Assembly: GCF_051622035.1 (NCBI RefSeq)
Contig: NC_135356.1
Span: forward strand, 16,451,793 to 16,515,792
Length of the DNA stretch: 64,000 nucleotides
Direction: 5' to 3'
From: Arctopsyche grandis
Lineage: Eukaryota > Arthropoda > Insecta > Trichoptera > Hydropsychidae
In this document: in pieces, positions 20,359 through 32,087 of the stretch
Numbering within the stretch: the first letter of the stretch is position 1
Layout of the letters: each line of letters starts with the position of its first letter
The notes under the pieces: generated by a model
The model's input: only the letters and a program-made list of their open reading frames with translations
What the model was told of the DNA's origin: nothing
Database searches by the model: none
Program-made: the position numbers and the translations under genes

Positions 20359-21792
20359 CTCCGAGACAAAGCCAAACGCTTCAGTGCTAGCCGGTAGGTG
20401 CGAGTGAGTGCACTTGAATATTTCACGTACTTTTGGTATTACCTCCTATTACTAATTTTATTACTATCATCAAAATGAAATCAGTGCTGCATCGAACCGG
20501 AGCGCATGGGAGCGCCGCTCCCTTTCGTGAAATCAAGAAACGTAGCGCTTCCATTCATGAACTACACGTCTTTTCAATCCTACCGCTCCTCTACGACACG
20601 AAGTCCCCGCAGAGACACCATCTTTGAAATCACAAAGAAAATCCAGGCCACGATGCGACGCGTGTTGACCTGCTGACTGCTGACCTGCTGACCTGCTGAC
20701 CTGCCGATGACGATGACGAGCTCTACTACATCCACAACAAGGAGCAAAAAATGCGTCGCATCGGGGCGTTGTCCCAAGAGGGCGCCACAATGATGTTAAT
20801 GTTAAAAAAATATTATAAATTTTTAGCTATATTATATCATATACAGCTAAAATATATATAAATAAAAATAAAATTATATTCTTTTTATTGTATGTATTTT
20901 ATAAAATAAATTTAAAATTGCGATAACATTTAATTTAGTTTCATTTTTACCATACATATACATATATCTACGAATAACTATTATACATACGTATATACAG
21001 ACATGAATAAAAAATTTAAATGGCTTTTTTTTTTGGCCCCTAAGAGAAAATTAAATTCAACATTTTAAAAATCAAAATCAACATTTTACAAATCAAAATC
21101 AAATTTACCACAATACAATTCAGTTAAACCTTAACCTAAGCTTAAGCGCAAGTGATTATGAAAATCTAATTATTTACTCAGTGACTCTAATTTGAAAAAA
21201 ATATACAAAGATCAGCCATTAAATGCTTTCTCAGCGAGTAAGTAAAATTTATATGTTTTATAAATTTTTATTAGGAAAGTCTCGAGTGTCTCTAGTAATC
21301 TATAAGGAAGATCCTTATAGATCACTCGAAGCGTTCTGAATAGAAGCGAAAGGCTAATGACAAACTATACTTTATGCGTGGTTCAGGAGCAACACACGCG
21401 AGTCTGCAAGTGTATAAATATATTTATTGTGTATAAAATATTAGGGGCCCCGCCGAAGGGGGCGCAGCCCCTAATAAAACAAAAATAAAAATATATTTTT
21501 ATATACCCCGGGTAATAAAGCTAGTACTTTATGTAAATAAATTTGATATTCTATATATTAGATCATTTGAATAAAAGATTCAATTAGAGAAATATGTACG
21601 GTGTTACGGGGACGAGTAGGAGATTATAATAATTAAAAACATAATTTTGATATGCTTATATTATATTTTCCAAAGCAGTTTGTATTTACAGTAATAAGCT
21701 TATATTTACGTATAATCACAAGTACTAGTTACTTATTAAACAGTTCAATCACAAGTTACTAGTTGGCAGTATCGGCTCGTGAGAATTCATAG
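20359..21792. other. No gene recognised; short tandem and inverted repeats
   Basis: CTGACCTGCTGACCTGCTGA repeats lie at about 20666-20704. A hairpin at 21439-21476 has 10-bp arms (TATTAGGGGC / GCCCCTAATA) around a GC-rich loop. The remaining sequence is AT-rich without a supported gene. Confidence 0.5.
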
Positions 21793-24504
21793 TAGCTTTT
21801 TTTGGCTGCAGAGATTGATCAGGCTGTAGTAGCTCGTTGACTATGGTCAACGGTGATTAAAAGAAAACAAAAATAGCGTGCATATGTACTATACTAGTAG
21901 GCTGCAGCCCCGCAGCCCATGCCGACGACAAAAATAGCATGAATTTGTATTGTACAGGAAGGTCTGCAGCCCCGCAGCTCATATGGACGAGCCGCCACTG
22001 CTAGTTAGGCACTTAAATCGCAAGTTACCAGGTAGGCTGTTTAATCGCAAGTGCCTTAACAAAGGGCTGGTGGTTGTATATATCAAATCTGTTGGGTGAA
22101 ATCAACCAATCAGAGAACAGTGAAACATATGTCTAAATCCGAATATACATATGTAGCTAGAGTTTAACTTTGAAACAAAGTATTTTAATAACAATCTGGG
22201 GGAAGAAGTAATACAACTTAAGTTTTTACATACATATGTATGTTTGAATTACAGAGAAGTCAATAAATCGTAGTCGTAAGACCATGGCAAAGGTTAAAAG
22301 TGGAGTGAAAACAGTATCTAGTAATTTTAGATCTGAAAAGAAACATGCGTTTGCAATAAAGAACGATGTGGGGTTGACAATTATGTACATATCACTACTT
22401 TAAGATATAGAAAAAAACATTGAGAATTGTAAAGACGTGTGTTTCGAATAGACACATTAAGACAATAATAACTTAAAATCTGGATAGAAACATATGTACG
22501 TTGGCAATAAAGACCTTTGTGGGGTTGACAATTATCATTAGTAGAAAAATAGTTGAGAAAAATGTTGAGATTTGTAAAGACGTGTGTTTAAAATACGAGT
22601 GGGGTGAGTATTTGGGAGAGCATCCACATTACAATGGTAAGCGAGAAAAAAAATGTTTCAATATCTGGAGGTTCGAAATCCTTTTTTGAATATTATTCCT
22701 TAGTCGAGTCGTTAGAAAAGTCAAGCTTTAAACCATAAAAATATATGTATGTATATCTTTTTTTAATTTATTTATCGATATTTTGGATAAAAATATGGTA
22801 TGATATTTATGAATGGAAATTTGAAACTATTACAATATACATATGTACACGGTTATGTCGCAGGGCTAATGTAATATATGAATCGAATGAAATTAATTTT
22901 AGATAAGAGAAAAAATAATTTTAAATAAATAATAAGTTGAGGAAATTGTATCAAAACTCGATATTCTGACGTTAAAGCGCTGACGTTAACAATGCGTGAC
23001 GTCACACTTTTCAACCATAGCTCTGTATTTTGAGGCCATGTCTTTTTATTTACAAGCTTTTTTTAACTCTTTATTCTATTGCATAGCGTGTAAACATTTC
23101 GTCAATATACTAAGGTATTTCCTAACTTTCATTGTGCTGTACAATCAGATCAACAACAGAAGAAAAATTTATTATTTTTATATGACAGATTTGCTATCTT
23201 ATAAACGGTAAGCGGACTATTCCGCAAAAGCGATCACGCGCAAGTCGTAGAATTCAAGGTCTTTAATAATATCACTGTAAGCTTGGCTGTCCATAACATG
23301 ACGTTGACAATTACTTTTATCGTCTAAAAAATATAAATTTCCATTAATATAAAATACTAGCTGTATTACCCGGCTTCACTCAGTGTTTATAATATAAACC
23401 GCTTAAACATGACTAAGCTAATAGTAAACATTAAATTAAAAAAAAAAAATTAAAAAAAAAAATTTTAAAAATTTAAAAACAAATTTTAAAAATTTGAAAA
23501 AAATAAATAAAATAAAATAAAAAAAATCATTTTTTTTTGCCTTCTAGGGCTTCGCCCTCGGCGCCCCCCTGAGCCTTTGCCTTCTAGGGCTTCGCCCCTC
23601 CACGCCCCCATGTGCAATTGCCGTTAAGGGCTACGCCCCCCTTAGATGATGCCTTTTAGGGCTTCGCCCCTCCGCGCCCCCATGTTTAAATGCCGTCTAG
23701 GGCTTCGCCCCCATGATCAGTTGCCTTTTAGGGCTTCGCCCCTCCACGCCCCCATGATTAAATGCCGTCTAGGGCTTCGCCCCCCTTAGTTAATGCCTTT
23801 TAGGGCTTCGGCCCTCCGCGCCCCCAAGATTAATTGCCGTTTAGGGCTTCAATTAATCTTGAATTTTTTTTTACAGATTACACGTTGCAGTTCTTTATAG
23901 GACACTTTATTGTATCATAATTTAACTTTAACATGAAATGTTTCTTATGGGGCGGTTCAAATACATAAAAAAAAAAAAATACCTGTGAGAACATCGACAA
24001 TATTGGCTACTATATTATATTTGTATTTGTTCTGTCGTAGTAGTCTGTCTATTATACATGCGTTTTCTTTGTCACCTTCTTTTAATATTGATGATTGGAA
24101 AGCCAATTTTAATATATGTACATCTTTTTTGATTCCTTTTTATTACTTAATTTTATCATACATTTTATTGTAAATATGTACAATGGTTGCTATTTAATAT
24201 AGTATAGTATATATAGCAAAAGGTAATACAAACCTACAAAGGCAATATATATTTTTTCAATGTTCACTCGCCATTAGGTGGGAAATCCTTTTTAAATGTT
24301 CTGTCGGGCGCAATATGGTGTATATAGCAATATAGTTTAAGGGCTATTTGCAAAGACATGTTATAACATTTATCTGTCTATGTTACTACGCCATCTGTTG
24401 ATATCGCGTCGAAAAAGATAGATTTTCGGTAAAAGCGTCATTAGTGGAATAGCATTAGGTGAATTGATTTAGGTGAATTGCATTCGACCAATTTACTTGC
24501 TCCC
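21793..24504. repeat. Block X, copy 2 (uninterrupted paralogue)
   Basis: 2.7-kb paralogue of the pieces at 8322-10352, 14375-14907, 15272-15373 and 19871-20358. It lacks the Tc1-like fragment, the RTE element, the 364-bp insert and the 4.5-kb kelch/TRIM block, so it shows their empty sites. It starts with 48 bases of the kinase exon, which end abruptly at 21793. Confidence 0.85.
23538..23850 (+). repeat. Hairpin minisatellite array (9 units)
   Basis: Paralogue of 14499-14841 with one 31-bp unit fewer. Some units are altered in the stem (AAGGGCTACGCCC, GGGCTTCGGCCC). Confidence 0.9.
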
Positions 24505-25776
24505 GCTGCCGTTACGACGCCATTATTGTGGCATCCAAACGTGACGCCTCGGCGTGGTAGCATCTTAATCTATACGCATTTAACCTATTAGGTGATGCTT
24601 AAAATATATATATATAGTATTTTAAAAGCTCCAAATTCATTCGCATAAGGATAAGTGCGCGTTGGTTTTCGTCAAGTGCTCACGCGGAACTCATTGGGCC
24701 CCATAATAAGTCAGTGGCTTTCGAGACTCCATCTAATAATAAAAATGGCTCTAAGATTTTCCATCGGAAGTTGTGACAGAAACATTAACAGCATTTATGG
24801 GAACGTGAGCATTTCGCAAGTTCGTGACGGAGAATTCGACCCCCCATGATGATGACCTTTCAAGGACACTTCAAACAATTGACTTGGATGCTTTGTCTAT
24901 AGAAATTGACTATACGCGGAGCTTCATATTCAGGTATAAGATACCAATTTAAATGAAATATAGAAACCTTGTAAAAAAAAAGATGGAAATGGACGTGGAA
25001 AAAAGCCATGAAACAATGGAAATTACCTAATTAACTAAACTACGGTGAGATTTTCTAAATTTATACATATATTGTTGAATAATTATAGTCCTTAAATGTA
25101 ATAATATTTTGTTTTCTTTTATGAAGAATGTGACTGCTTTGGATAGCCTAAGAAACAGACGCCTCCATACTGAACGACCCGAACTTCACCGCAGAAGCGG
25201 TCTCGTCATAAAGCAATCACGCTTCTTTTACAATTCAAGAAGATTACTCGGCTGTGATGGATCCGGCATTCTTGCTGCAAGGAGTAGGAATAAGAAGACA
25301 GTGCTTCCGGAAATCAAAGGTTTCCTCTCTGTCATATGATACTGAATAAGTGGGTGTATGACCCGCATGATTGTGGGTCCCTCTAAATTTACTACTAAAA
25401 TTTTCTAGGTTAATGCACTAAAACTTCAACTGTTTTATTGTCAATTGTTGTCTAAACGTTATATTTTATTTTCAAAACAGTAAAATTAGCCCACAGTGAC
25501 TTACAGGTTGCCCTGAACTGTCACTATGGCTGGAAACATTTAAACAGTATTACAATGATACAGACAACAAAAATAGAGAAATATTATAAAAATAAATACA
25601 GATTATTGGTTAAACCGCTCGAATCATTTTTGTCTTCGAAGAGGAAAAAATCCCACTTCCAGTTTATTAAATTAAGTGATTTCAAAAATCAAATCGATTG
25701 GATGATTTGTTCTCTAGTTATAACTGCAGCAAATTTGAAAAATGTAGTTGCGAGAAAAACGCGTTTGAGGTTTAAG
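24505..25776. other. No gene recognised
   Basis: Unique in this window from 24626 on. Frames at 25109-25339 and 25555-25821 have no motif I recognise and may be chance. Confidence 0.45.
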
Positions 25777-26085
25777 TTACCCATACAATGTACCTTCCTC
25801 TTCTTCGAAATACACATGTAGGGCTGCTGAAGCCTTTCTTCGAGCTGATCGGCCCTCTTTCGAAGCAGCCTGTTGACGATGATCTGCTATTTGTAGCCTC
25901 GTATCATCTTTGTCAGCGGCATAATCGTTTGCTGCAGGTCCAACTATTAATCCCATCACATTGAACATTTTTAAAATAGAAGAATAACCTTCATTGATTA
26001 TTGACGTAGTAAAGTAATTGGATAATTCGATAGTTTTGAGACCACTGTGGAGGTGTTTTGGAGCAAAGTGCCAAATTTTTTTCAA
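25777..26085 (-). pseudogene. Transposase-like C-terminal fragment (family uncertain)
   Basis: The minus-strand frame includes KKIWHFAPKHLHSGLKTIEL, INEGYSSILKMFNVMGLIVG, then an ADKDDTRLQIADHR stretch, a basic ARRKASAAL stretch and FEEEEGTLYG. Proteins with a W..PK...G...L / N.G...KxxxxMG / D..R...A / acidic-YG ending are, as I recall, common as transposon-encoded uncharacterised proteins in arthropods and cnidarians, possibly Mutator-like. The frame starts after a stop, and no catalytic domain is present upstream, so this is a 3' fragment. The family name needs a search. Confidence 0.4.
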
Positions 26086-26249
26086 AATTTCACACTAGTT
26101 AATACACTGCGGAAATTTTATTAAATAACGACCAGCTGTCATTGTATGGATCATAAACTTCTATCATGTCAGAGATTCCAACGTGATGTTCGATTGCTAG
26201 AATGCAAACTTTCAACGGTAAAGTTGATCTGCTGTTTTTAATAAGATAC

Positions 26250-26510
26250 AATTCTTATAAATGCTCATAATACATGTAATACATATTAATTAAAGACTCT
26301 AAAGTCGACGATCTAAAGCAGATTGTGTTTAGGAAATCTTCAACACATTTTACTGGATGTTCTATAAAATATTCACTCTTAGCTTTCAATAGATTTGACC
26401 AATTATGTCCACCTTTTCACTGAACTGTTTCAATGTCATTGCTCCGCGATAGTAATATCCGATTTTAAATTTATTTTGTTAGTAATCATAGTATTATATT
26501 ATTATAATGA
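26250..26510. repeat. R repeat, copy 2
   Basis: AAATGCTCATAATACATG... to TTATTATAATGATATCAAT. A short internal deletion removes the CAATTTGGTGAATTGAATT part. Confidence 0.75.
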
Positions 26511-27914
26511 TATCAATATGAATGTGCGCGTGGAGCGGGGCGAATTCGCGACTTTTCGCAAAAGACACTTTGTATCCAAAAAAATGGAATAACTTTTTAA
26601 CTATAGCATATTTCTACGCGAAACTTGGAGAAGTTATAGAATATGATATTATCTAAATTATTAACGTCTAATTTTACAAAAATATTATCTCTTCAGGGGG
26701 TGGTTCTGAAACAAATGCACCCTATAAGGTTTTATGTGTTAAATATATGCATATATATATATATATATATATTTTGAACAATTTAACATCTGTGCCGATG
26801 GGACACATATTTACTCAATACAAAAAAAATGGGTTCACGAATTTACGACGTTTTTATGACGGTCGAAATGATGTTATATGAAATGATTCGTGTGTTTTCA
26901 AAGTCGAGCAACTTTATCTAATAAAACATGAGACGCAGTCATGGAGATTGTACGCGTATACAATATACTTATGATTATGTAGTACATATTTTATGTGATT
27001 GTCCAAAGCAGTGATCCACAACCAGTAAGCGCGTTTTATTTTTTACACGATTACTTTTTCTTTCTATCATATAACAATCTTTTTGAATTAAAATTATAAA
27101 AATAAAAATATTGTATTACAACGTAGAATATCGGCTTTTATATGTAAAATATAATTTATATAAAGGTACTTCCAAAACATTGATAATCGCCTAAATTTAC
27201 TTGGAACCTATTTTTTTTGGAAGGTTACCAATAAAAATAATGAACCGAAAAGATTTTGTTTGTACGCAATTTTGCCGATGCTTATTTTGAAAACCTTTTT
27301 TTTTAGTAAAATTTCCCCGAAAGTATCGAACCCATGCATTTGTCACGATTTGCCTTTGATAAAAAAAAAAGCCGCCGCTGCACTTGTGACGCTCTTTAGG
27401 CCCATAATTTAAGGGGGTAATAGAGAAGTTTGGAAAGCAAAATGGAGTGTTAGTGTGTTGATAAAACATTATTTTTGCGTAATTATTAACGGAAAAATAT
27501 ATGGTTGCGTTCCACGAGTTGCGAATCACTTACAATTCGCCTAAGCATTGCGCGTACATTCACGGTTGTGATATGATACTCCGACGGCGGTGATATTTGA
27601 ATTAAATAAAAATACAATGAGAATTTTGTATGAGATCATGTATGTAATTACTAAGAATCAATTGCAATCAATAAAAATCGATGAAAATTTAAAATAAACC
27701 AAAATTTTCTTTTTGTTCGATATGTCTGAAATTTAAAAAATATGATCATTTTTTTTCGAAATAATATTATATAAACCCCAATTGAGACATATATAGTCTT
27801 AAAACAAAATATTATGGCGCGTATATGTGTGGGATCGACGACGTGGAATCCACGTTCCCCGTCACAGCGCAAGGTTTACCGAGGACGTGGATTCCGCGTT
27901 CCCCGTCGTTAACG
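26511..27914. other. No gene recognised; microsatellite and paired palindromes
   Basis: An (AT)n run lies at about 26749-26772. Two 23-bp near-palindromic strings (ACGTGGAATCCACGTTCCCC and ACGTGGATTCCGCGTTCCCC types) lie at 27841-27863 and 27885-27907. No coding frame is supported. Confidence 0.5.
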
Positions 27915-28171
27915 AGTTAATATGTACAGCGTAATAGGAAAAATAGCTCAAAAACCTATTTTTAATTCTTATAAATGGTCATAATACATCTAATACATAA
28001 TATTAATTAAAGACTCTAAAGTCGACGATCTAAAGCAGATTGTGTTTGGGTATTCAACCCTTTTTACTAGATGTTCTATTAAATATTCACTCTTGGCTTT
28101 CAATAGACTTGACCAATTTGGTGAATTGAATTATGTCCACCTTTTCACTGAACTGTTTCAATGTCATTGCT
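27915..28171. repeat. R repeat with P-tail block, copy 3
   Basis: The tail block GTTAATATGTACAGCG... leads directly into the R repeat, as at 4870-4930. The gypsy fragment begins at its right edge. Confidence 0.75.
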
Positions 28172-28174
28172 CCA

Positions 28175-28831
28175 TCAGTGTTTTGTTTCTGGTGGAGTCT
28201 CATATTGTGCTGGTTGTGGTTGTTCTTGCGAAGTTGGCTGTGACTTTTCTTGTGATGTTGGCGGTGTGTCCAGGTTCTGTAGAAATGCGGGCTTAACTCT
28301 GTCTATTGATACTGCTTTTTCTGAACCGGCTATGTCTAACCACATGTTCTTACTGTTTCGTCGTAAAACATTGTATGGTCCTTCATATGGTGGTTGTAGT
28401 GGTGCGCATACTGAGTCTGTCCTTAAGAAGATGTATTTGCAGTCGTGAAGGTGTTTGTTGACGAAAGTTTTGTGTTGCCCATGGTGTTGTATCGTTGGTC
28501 TTATCTGATGCATGGTTCTTAGTAGTTTTCCGGCAAATGTTGATGCGTCTTCGGGTGGTGTATTTAAAAATAGGTCTGCTGGTAGACAAAGTGTTGTGCC
28601 GTATGTCAGTTGTGTCAGTTGAGAATAGCCAATGTCTTCTCTGACCGCTGATCGTAGTCCAAGTAGTATCATGGGCAAAACGTCTGTCCATTTGTCTGTG
28701 TTGCAGGCTTTGATGGATGCCTTGAGTGTTCTGTGACATCGTTCTATTATTCCGTTTGATTGCGGGTGGTATGCGGCGTTCTTCCACTCGACGATTTTGT
28801 CGATCGTCGTGTTTGTCATCTCGTTGGGCAA
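28175..28831 (-). pseudogene. Chimeric gypsy integrase C-terminal half
   Basis: From 28774 leftward the minus strand reads AYHPQSNGIIERCHRTLKAS, then DVLPMILLGLRSA and YGTTLCLPADLF, and a GPY-type motif PPYEGPYNVLRRNSKNMWL. This is the last catalytic Glu region and C-terminal domain of a Ty3/gypsy integrase. The first 19 residues (MPNEMTNTTIDKIVEWKNA) come from a different gypsy family, because the same 953-bp block also precedes the integrase at 31612. The zinc-binding domain and the first two catalytic Asp are missing, so it is inactive. The frame ends in a P/Q/T-rich tail near the R repeat. Confidence 0.7.
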
Positions 28832-28972
28832 GATCCCTACGAGGGCTACTCGTGCTTCCGGTTCTGCGGGTTCTACTGGTTCCGTTCAGGCCAAGTCGTT
28901 TTCTTGATCGGTTGTCTCTGCGCGTGAGCATTTGGGACACTTCCGTACACGGTGAACGATAGCTTCAGCAGC

Positions 28973-29258
28973 TGTAATGTGTGTAGATGTATGGATGACC
29001 AATGGCTGTGTGTGTGTGTGTCGTCGTCTCTCGTTCAGCTCGCTCTGGAGCACGTGCTGGAACAGTGCCTGTGCCCCTTTGTGGCGGGGGCTGTGGATGA
29101 GTAAGCTGGCTGGTCAGGCAAGGTAGACCAGCCACGCCAAGACCGTCTCGGCCGGCGGATGGCGGGCGTCTCAGTTTGTCAGATGAGCGCGCCTCGTAAA
29201 ATGAGTGCGCGCCCGTGAGAGCCCAAAACACGGCCATGTGGGTTTTTTGGCTCGGACA
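28973..29258 (-). mobile_element. Gypsy LTR with polypurine tract, copy 1
   Basis: 286 bp, minus strand TGTCCGAGCC...CATTACA. It is preceded on the minus strand by CCCGGGGAGTA, a polypurine tract placed as for a 3' LTR, and by about 90 bp of A/T-rich 3' UTR-like sequence. No second LTR is adjacent. Confidence 0.65.
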
Positions 29259-29306
29259 TACTCCCCGGGTTGGAATAAATATAAATATAAATAAATATTT
29301 CAAGAA

Positions 29307-29642
29307 TCAACATAAACAATTCAAATGATACAGATAAGAGGTCTTTGCAATCATTTGCAAAGCTAATATGTTGACACACGGCCTTCGCGATAGTGCGTCC
29401 GCGTTCCCGTGCTTTATCCCCGGTCGATGAATGATGGTCACGTTGTACTGGCCCAGAATTTCCAGCCACCTCGCCAACTGGCCCCCCGGTCTTTTGAAGT
29501 TCTTCAGCCACGTTAACGCTGAGTGGTCGGTTCGTAACGTGAACTTCGAGCCCGATAGGTAGTGGTGGAAGTGTTGAATGGCTTTAATTGCCGCCAATTT
29601 GGTGAATTGAATTGTGTCCACCTTTTCACTGAACTGTTTCAA
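29307..29642 (-). pseudogene. Gypsy RNase H fragment, copy 1
   Basis: The minus strand reads KFTLRTDHSALTWLKNFKRP, then LARWLEILGQY and IIHRPGIKHGNADALSRRPC. This is the C-terminal part of a Ty3/gypsy RNase H, including the DHSAL Asp and the NADALSR ending. The frame's N-terminal 16 residues read from an R repeat, so it is a fusion. After RRPC it runs into 3' UTR-like sequence and stops. RT and the rest of RNase H are absent. Confidence 0.7.
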
Positions 29643-29917
29643 AGTTAATGCTCATAATACATCTAATACATAATATTAATTAAAGACTCTAATGTCAACG
29701 ATCCTAAGCAGATAGTGTGTGGTTATTAAACAGCTTTTACCAGATGTTCTATTAATTATTCACTCTTGGCTTTCAATAGACTTGACCAATTTGGTGAATT
29801 GAATTATGTCCACTTATTCACTGAACTGTTTCAATGTCATTGCTCCGCGATAGTAATATCCGATTTGAAATTTATTTTGTTACTAATCATAGTAATATAT
29901 TATTATAATGTTAATAT
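29640..29917. repeat. R repeat, copy 4
   Basis: Runs to ...AATGTTAATAT, where the gypsy LTR at 29918 begins. The LTR at 36021 enters another R copy at exactly the same place. Confidence 0.8.
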
Positions 29918-31555
29918 TGAAGAGTATTCAGAGGTAAGTGGAGTCAGGTCGAGGTACATGAAAACACGCAGGCAGGTTCCAAGTCTTTATTGCTGCTCGT
30001 CCGGTGGAGTTCACGATCCGAATGCCACCGTTCGAGAGCGCACCATACTTATAAATACTCAGCGCTCAGCGCATACACGTAAATGTGTATAGTCATTGGT
30101 CAAGGAGTCTGGTGCAGCCATTGGCCGCAACGCCCGACTCCACCATTGGTCGGCGTCACCATGACGTCACCGGTCTACGGGCGTGTCTCTTAATAACTTT
30201 ACATAACTCCCCTAAGAGAGATCGTCCCGATCGACCCATTAATTATACAAGTTAAAGTTACAGTAAAACAAAATTATAAACAGTTACACTGAAAACAATT
30301 ACACTTAAAACAATTACAGTCAATATTCGACGGCCTTATACCTTGCGAGTCTATCAAGGTGCACCACCATTAATCGGTTTGAGCCGTCGAATTCTCTGCG
30401 TATACGATACACTACGTCACTCAGTTTGGTCACTATGATGTACGGTCTTTCCCACAGCGATTGCAGCTTTGGTGAAAGCCCTGGAGTCTTGGCAGGGTTG
30501 TACAGCCATACTCGGTCACCTGTTTCGTACGCCGGTTCGGTTCTGCGGACATCGTATCGCGTCTTCATATGGCTATTCTGCATCCGGAGGTGGGCTCTGG
30601 CGAACCGATGTACCTTGGCCATGTCTTCGGTCAACTTCGTGGTATATCGGTGTGGATCCTGAGGTTCGCTGTCTGGTGGAGGGCCCCCATATAGTAGGTC
30701 CGCCGGCATGCGCAGTTCTCGTCCGTACATCATGGCTGCTGGTGATGCTCCTGTCGCATCGTGTTGGGCCGCTCTATAGGCCACGAGGAAGTGCGGAACC
30801 AGCGTGTCCCAGTTGTCCTGCTCCTCGTTGACGAACTTCGTCAAGTGCGCCCGCATGGTTCGATTGAGTCGCTCGACCATTCCATTGGACTGAGGTCGGT
30901 ACGGTGTTGTTCTCGTTTTGTGGACGCCCAGCCGGTCCAGTGCCTGACGAAACAACTTTGACTCGTTTCGTCCCTGGTCAGAGTGCAGCTCGTTCGGGAC
31001 GCCTAGCTGCGTGAACACTTGTTCTACTAGGGCGTCTGCTACGGTCTCTGCCTCCTGGTTTGGTAGTGGAATCGCTTCCGGCCACTTCGTGAAGTAGTCC
31101 ATAGCCACCAGTATGTATCGGTTTCCTCGTTCGGTGGCCGGGAGTGGACCCAGAATGTCGACTGCCATTCGTTGTAGTGGCGTCCCCGAAAGGTACGGTT
31201 GAAGTGCCCCTCGATTCCTTCGGTGTGGTCCGTTGTGGGCCCCGCACTGTGCGCATCGTTCGCACCACTGGGTGACGTCGATTCGACACGTCGGCCAGTA
31301 ATATTTTTGGCGCACGTTTCGGTACGTTTTGTGGATACCGAAGTGGCCCCCCGTGGGTGCGTTGTGCATCTCCCACATGATTTCGGGTATCTTCTCAGTC
31401 GGCACGACCAGCTGCTTTGTGTGACGTGTTCCCGCGGTGTTCTCCCATCTACGGTACAGCTTACCGCCTTCCACCTCCAATGCGTCCCATTGGGTCCACA
31501 GGATTTTCAGTTCCTGCTCCTCAGCAGACACTGTTTCCCACGGTGATCTCGTTCC
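29918..31555 (-). mobile_element. Ty3/gypsy element, 3' half (integrase, PPT, 3' LTR)
   Basis: A minus-oriented element with a 286-bp 3' LTR at 29918-30203 (TGTAAAG...TCTTCA), a polypurine tract CTCTTAGGGGAGTTA at 30204-30218, and an integrase frame upstream. The 5' half, including gag, RT and the 5' LTR, is missing; the copy is interrupted at the 953-bp duplicated block. Confidence 0.8.
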
Positions 31556-31612
31556 GGCGTTCTTCCACTCGACGATTTTGTCGATCGTCGTGTTTGTCAT
31601 CTCGTTGGGCAA
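30320..31612 (-). CDS. Gypsy integrase (open but 5'-truncated pol)
   Basis: A minus-strand frame of 430 residues. An HHCC zinc-binding domain is visible (MHNAPTGGHFGIHKTYRNVR ... CERCAQC). The DDE core has MAVDILGPLPATERG for the first Asp, LHSDQGRNESKLF for the second (one residue shorter than the usual GRNFES) and QSNGMVERLNRTM for the Glu. The C-terminal domain has VWLYNPAKTPGLSPKLQSLW, then a degenerate GPY motif (ERPYIIVTKLSD) and VVHLDRLARY. It would insert gypsy cDNA, but RT/RNase H are not in frame and the upstream pol is disrupted, so it is probably not functional. The frame ends about 100 bases before the polypurine tract, as expected for the end of pol without env. Confidence 0.8.
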   Translation of the reverse strand: MPNEMTNTTIDKIVEWKNAGTRSPWETVSAEEQELKILWTQWDALEVEGGKLYRRWENTAGTRHTKQLVVPTEKIPEIMWEMHNAPTGGHFGIHKTYRNVRQKYYWPTCRIDVTQWCERCAQCGAHNGPHRRNRGALQPYLSGTPLQRMAVDILGPLPATERGNRYILVAMDYFTKWPEAIPLPNQEAETVADALVEQVFTQLGVPNELHSDQGRNESKLFRQALDRLGVHKTRTTPYRPQSNGMVERLNRTMRAHLTKFVNEEQDNWDTLVPHFLVAYRAAQHDATGASPAAMMYGRELRMPADLLYGGPPPDSEPQDPHRYTTKLTEDMAKVHRFARAHLRMQNSHMKTRYDVRRTEPAYETGDRVWLYNPAKTPGLSPKLQSLWERPYIIVTKLSDVVYRIRREFDGSNRLMVVHLDRLARYKAVEY

Positions 31613-31753
31613 GATCCCTACGAGGGCTACTCGTGCTTCCGGTTCTGCGGGTTCTACTGGTTCCGTTCAGGCCAAGTCGTTTTCTTGATCGGTTGTCTCT
31701 GCGCGTGAGCATTTGGGACACTTCCGTACACGGTGAACGATAGCTTCAGCAGC

Positions 31754-32039
31754 TGTAATGTGTGTAGATGTATGGATGACCAATGGCTGTGTGTGTGTGT
31801 GTCGTCGTCTCTCGTTCAGCTCGCTCTGGAGCACGTGCTGGAACAGTGCCTGTGCCCCTTTGTGGCGGGGGCTGTGGATGAGTAAGCTGGCTGGTCAGGC
31901 AAGGTAGACCAGCCACGCCAAGACCGTCTCGGCCGGCGGATGGCGGGCGTCTCAGTTTGTCAGATGAGCGCGCCTCGTAAAATGAGTGCGCGCCCGTGAG
32001 AGCCCAAAACACGGCCATGTGGGTTTTTTGGCTCGGACA
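31754..32039 (-). mobile_element. Gypsy LTR with polypurine tract, copy 2
   Basis: Same as 28973-29258, displaced by 2,781 bp. Confidence 0.65.
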
Positions 32040-32087
32040 TACTCCCCGGGTTGGAATAAATATAAATATAAATAAATATTTCAAGAA

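Larger units (their letters stand above)
1..24625. repeat. Copy A of a 39,375-bp directly repeated unit (partial)
   Basis: Every landmark in this interval recurs 39,375 bp downstream in the same order and orientation, with no net length change. Four substitutions were found by eye (positions 138, 15106, 23504, 23508). The comparison was not exhaustive, but the long open frames translate identically apart from one Ile/Val change. The left edge of the window lies inside the BEL gag frame, so no duplication junction is visible and the true phase of the unit is unknown. Confidence 0.95.
28775..29727. repeat. 953-bp duplicated gypsy block, copy 1
   Basis: Appears identical to 31556-32508 (offset 2781). 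It carries linker sequence, an LTR with its polypurine tract, and an RNase H fragment. Left of it the two copies join different integrases. Confidence 0.85.

Noticed and set aside
25109..25339. 76-codon plus-strand frame
   Set aside because: No motif; a different frame of the same stretch also reads peptide-like but has a stop, so nothing can be supported.
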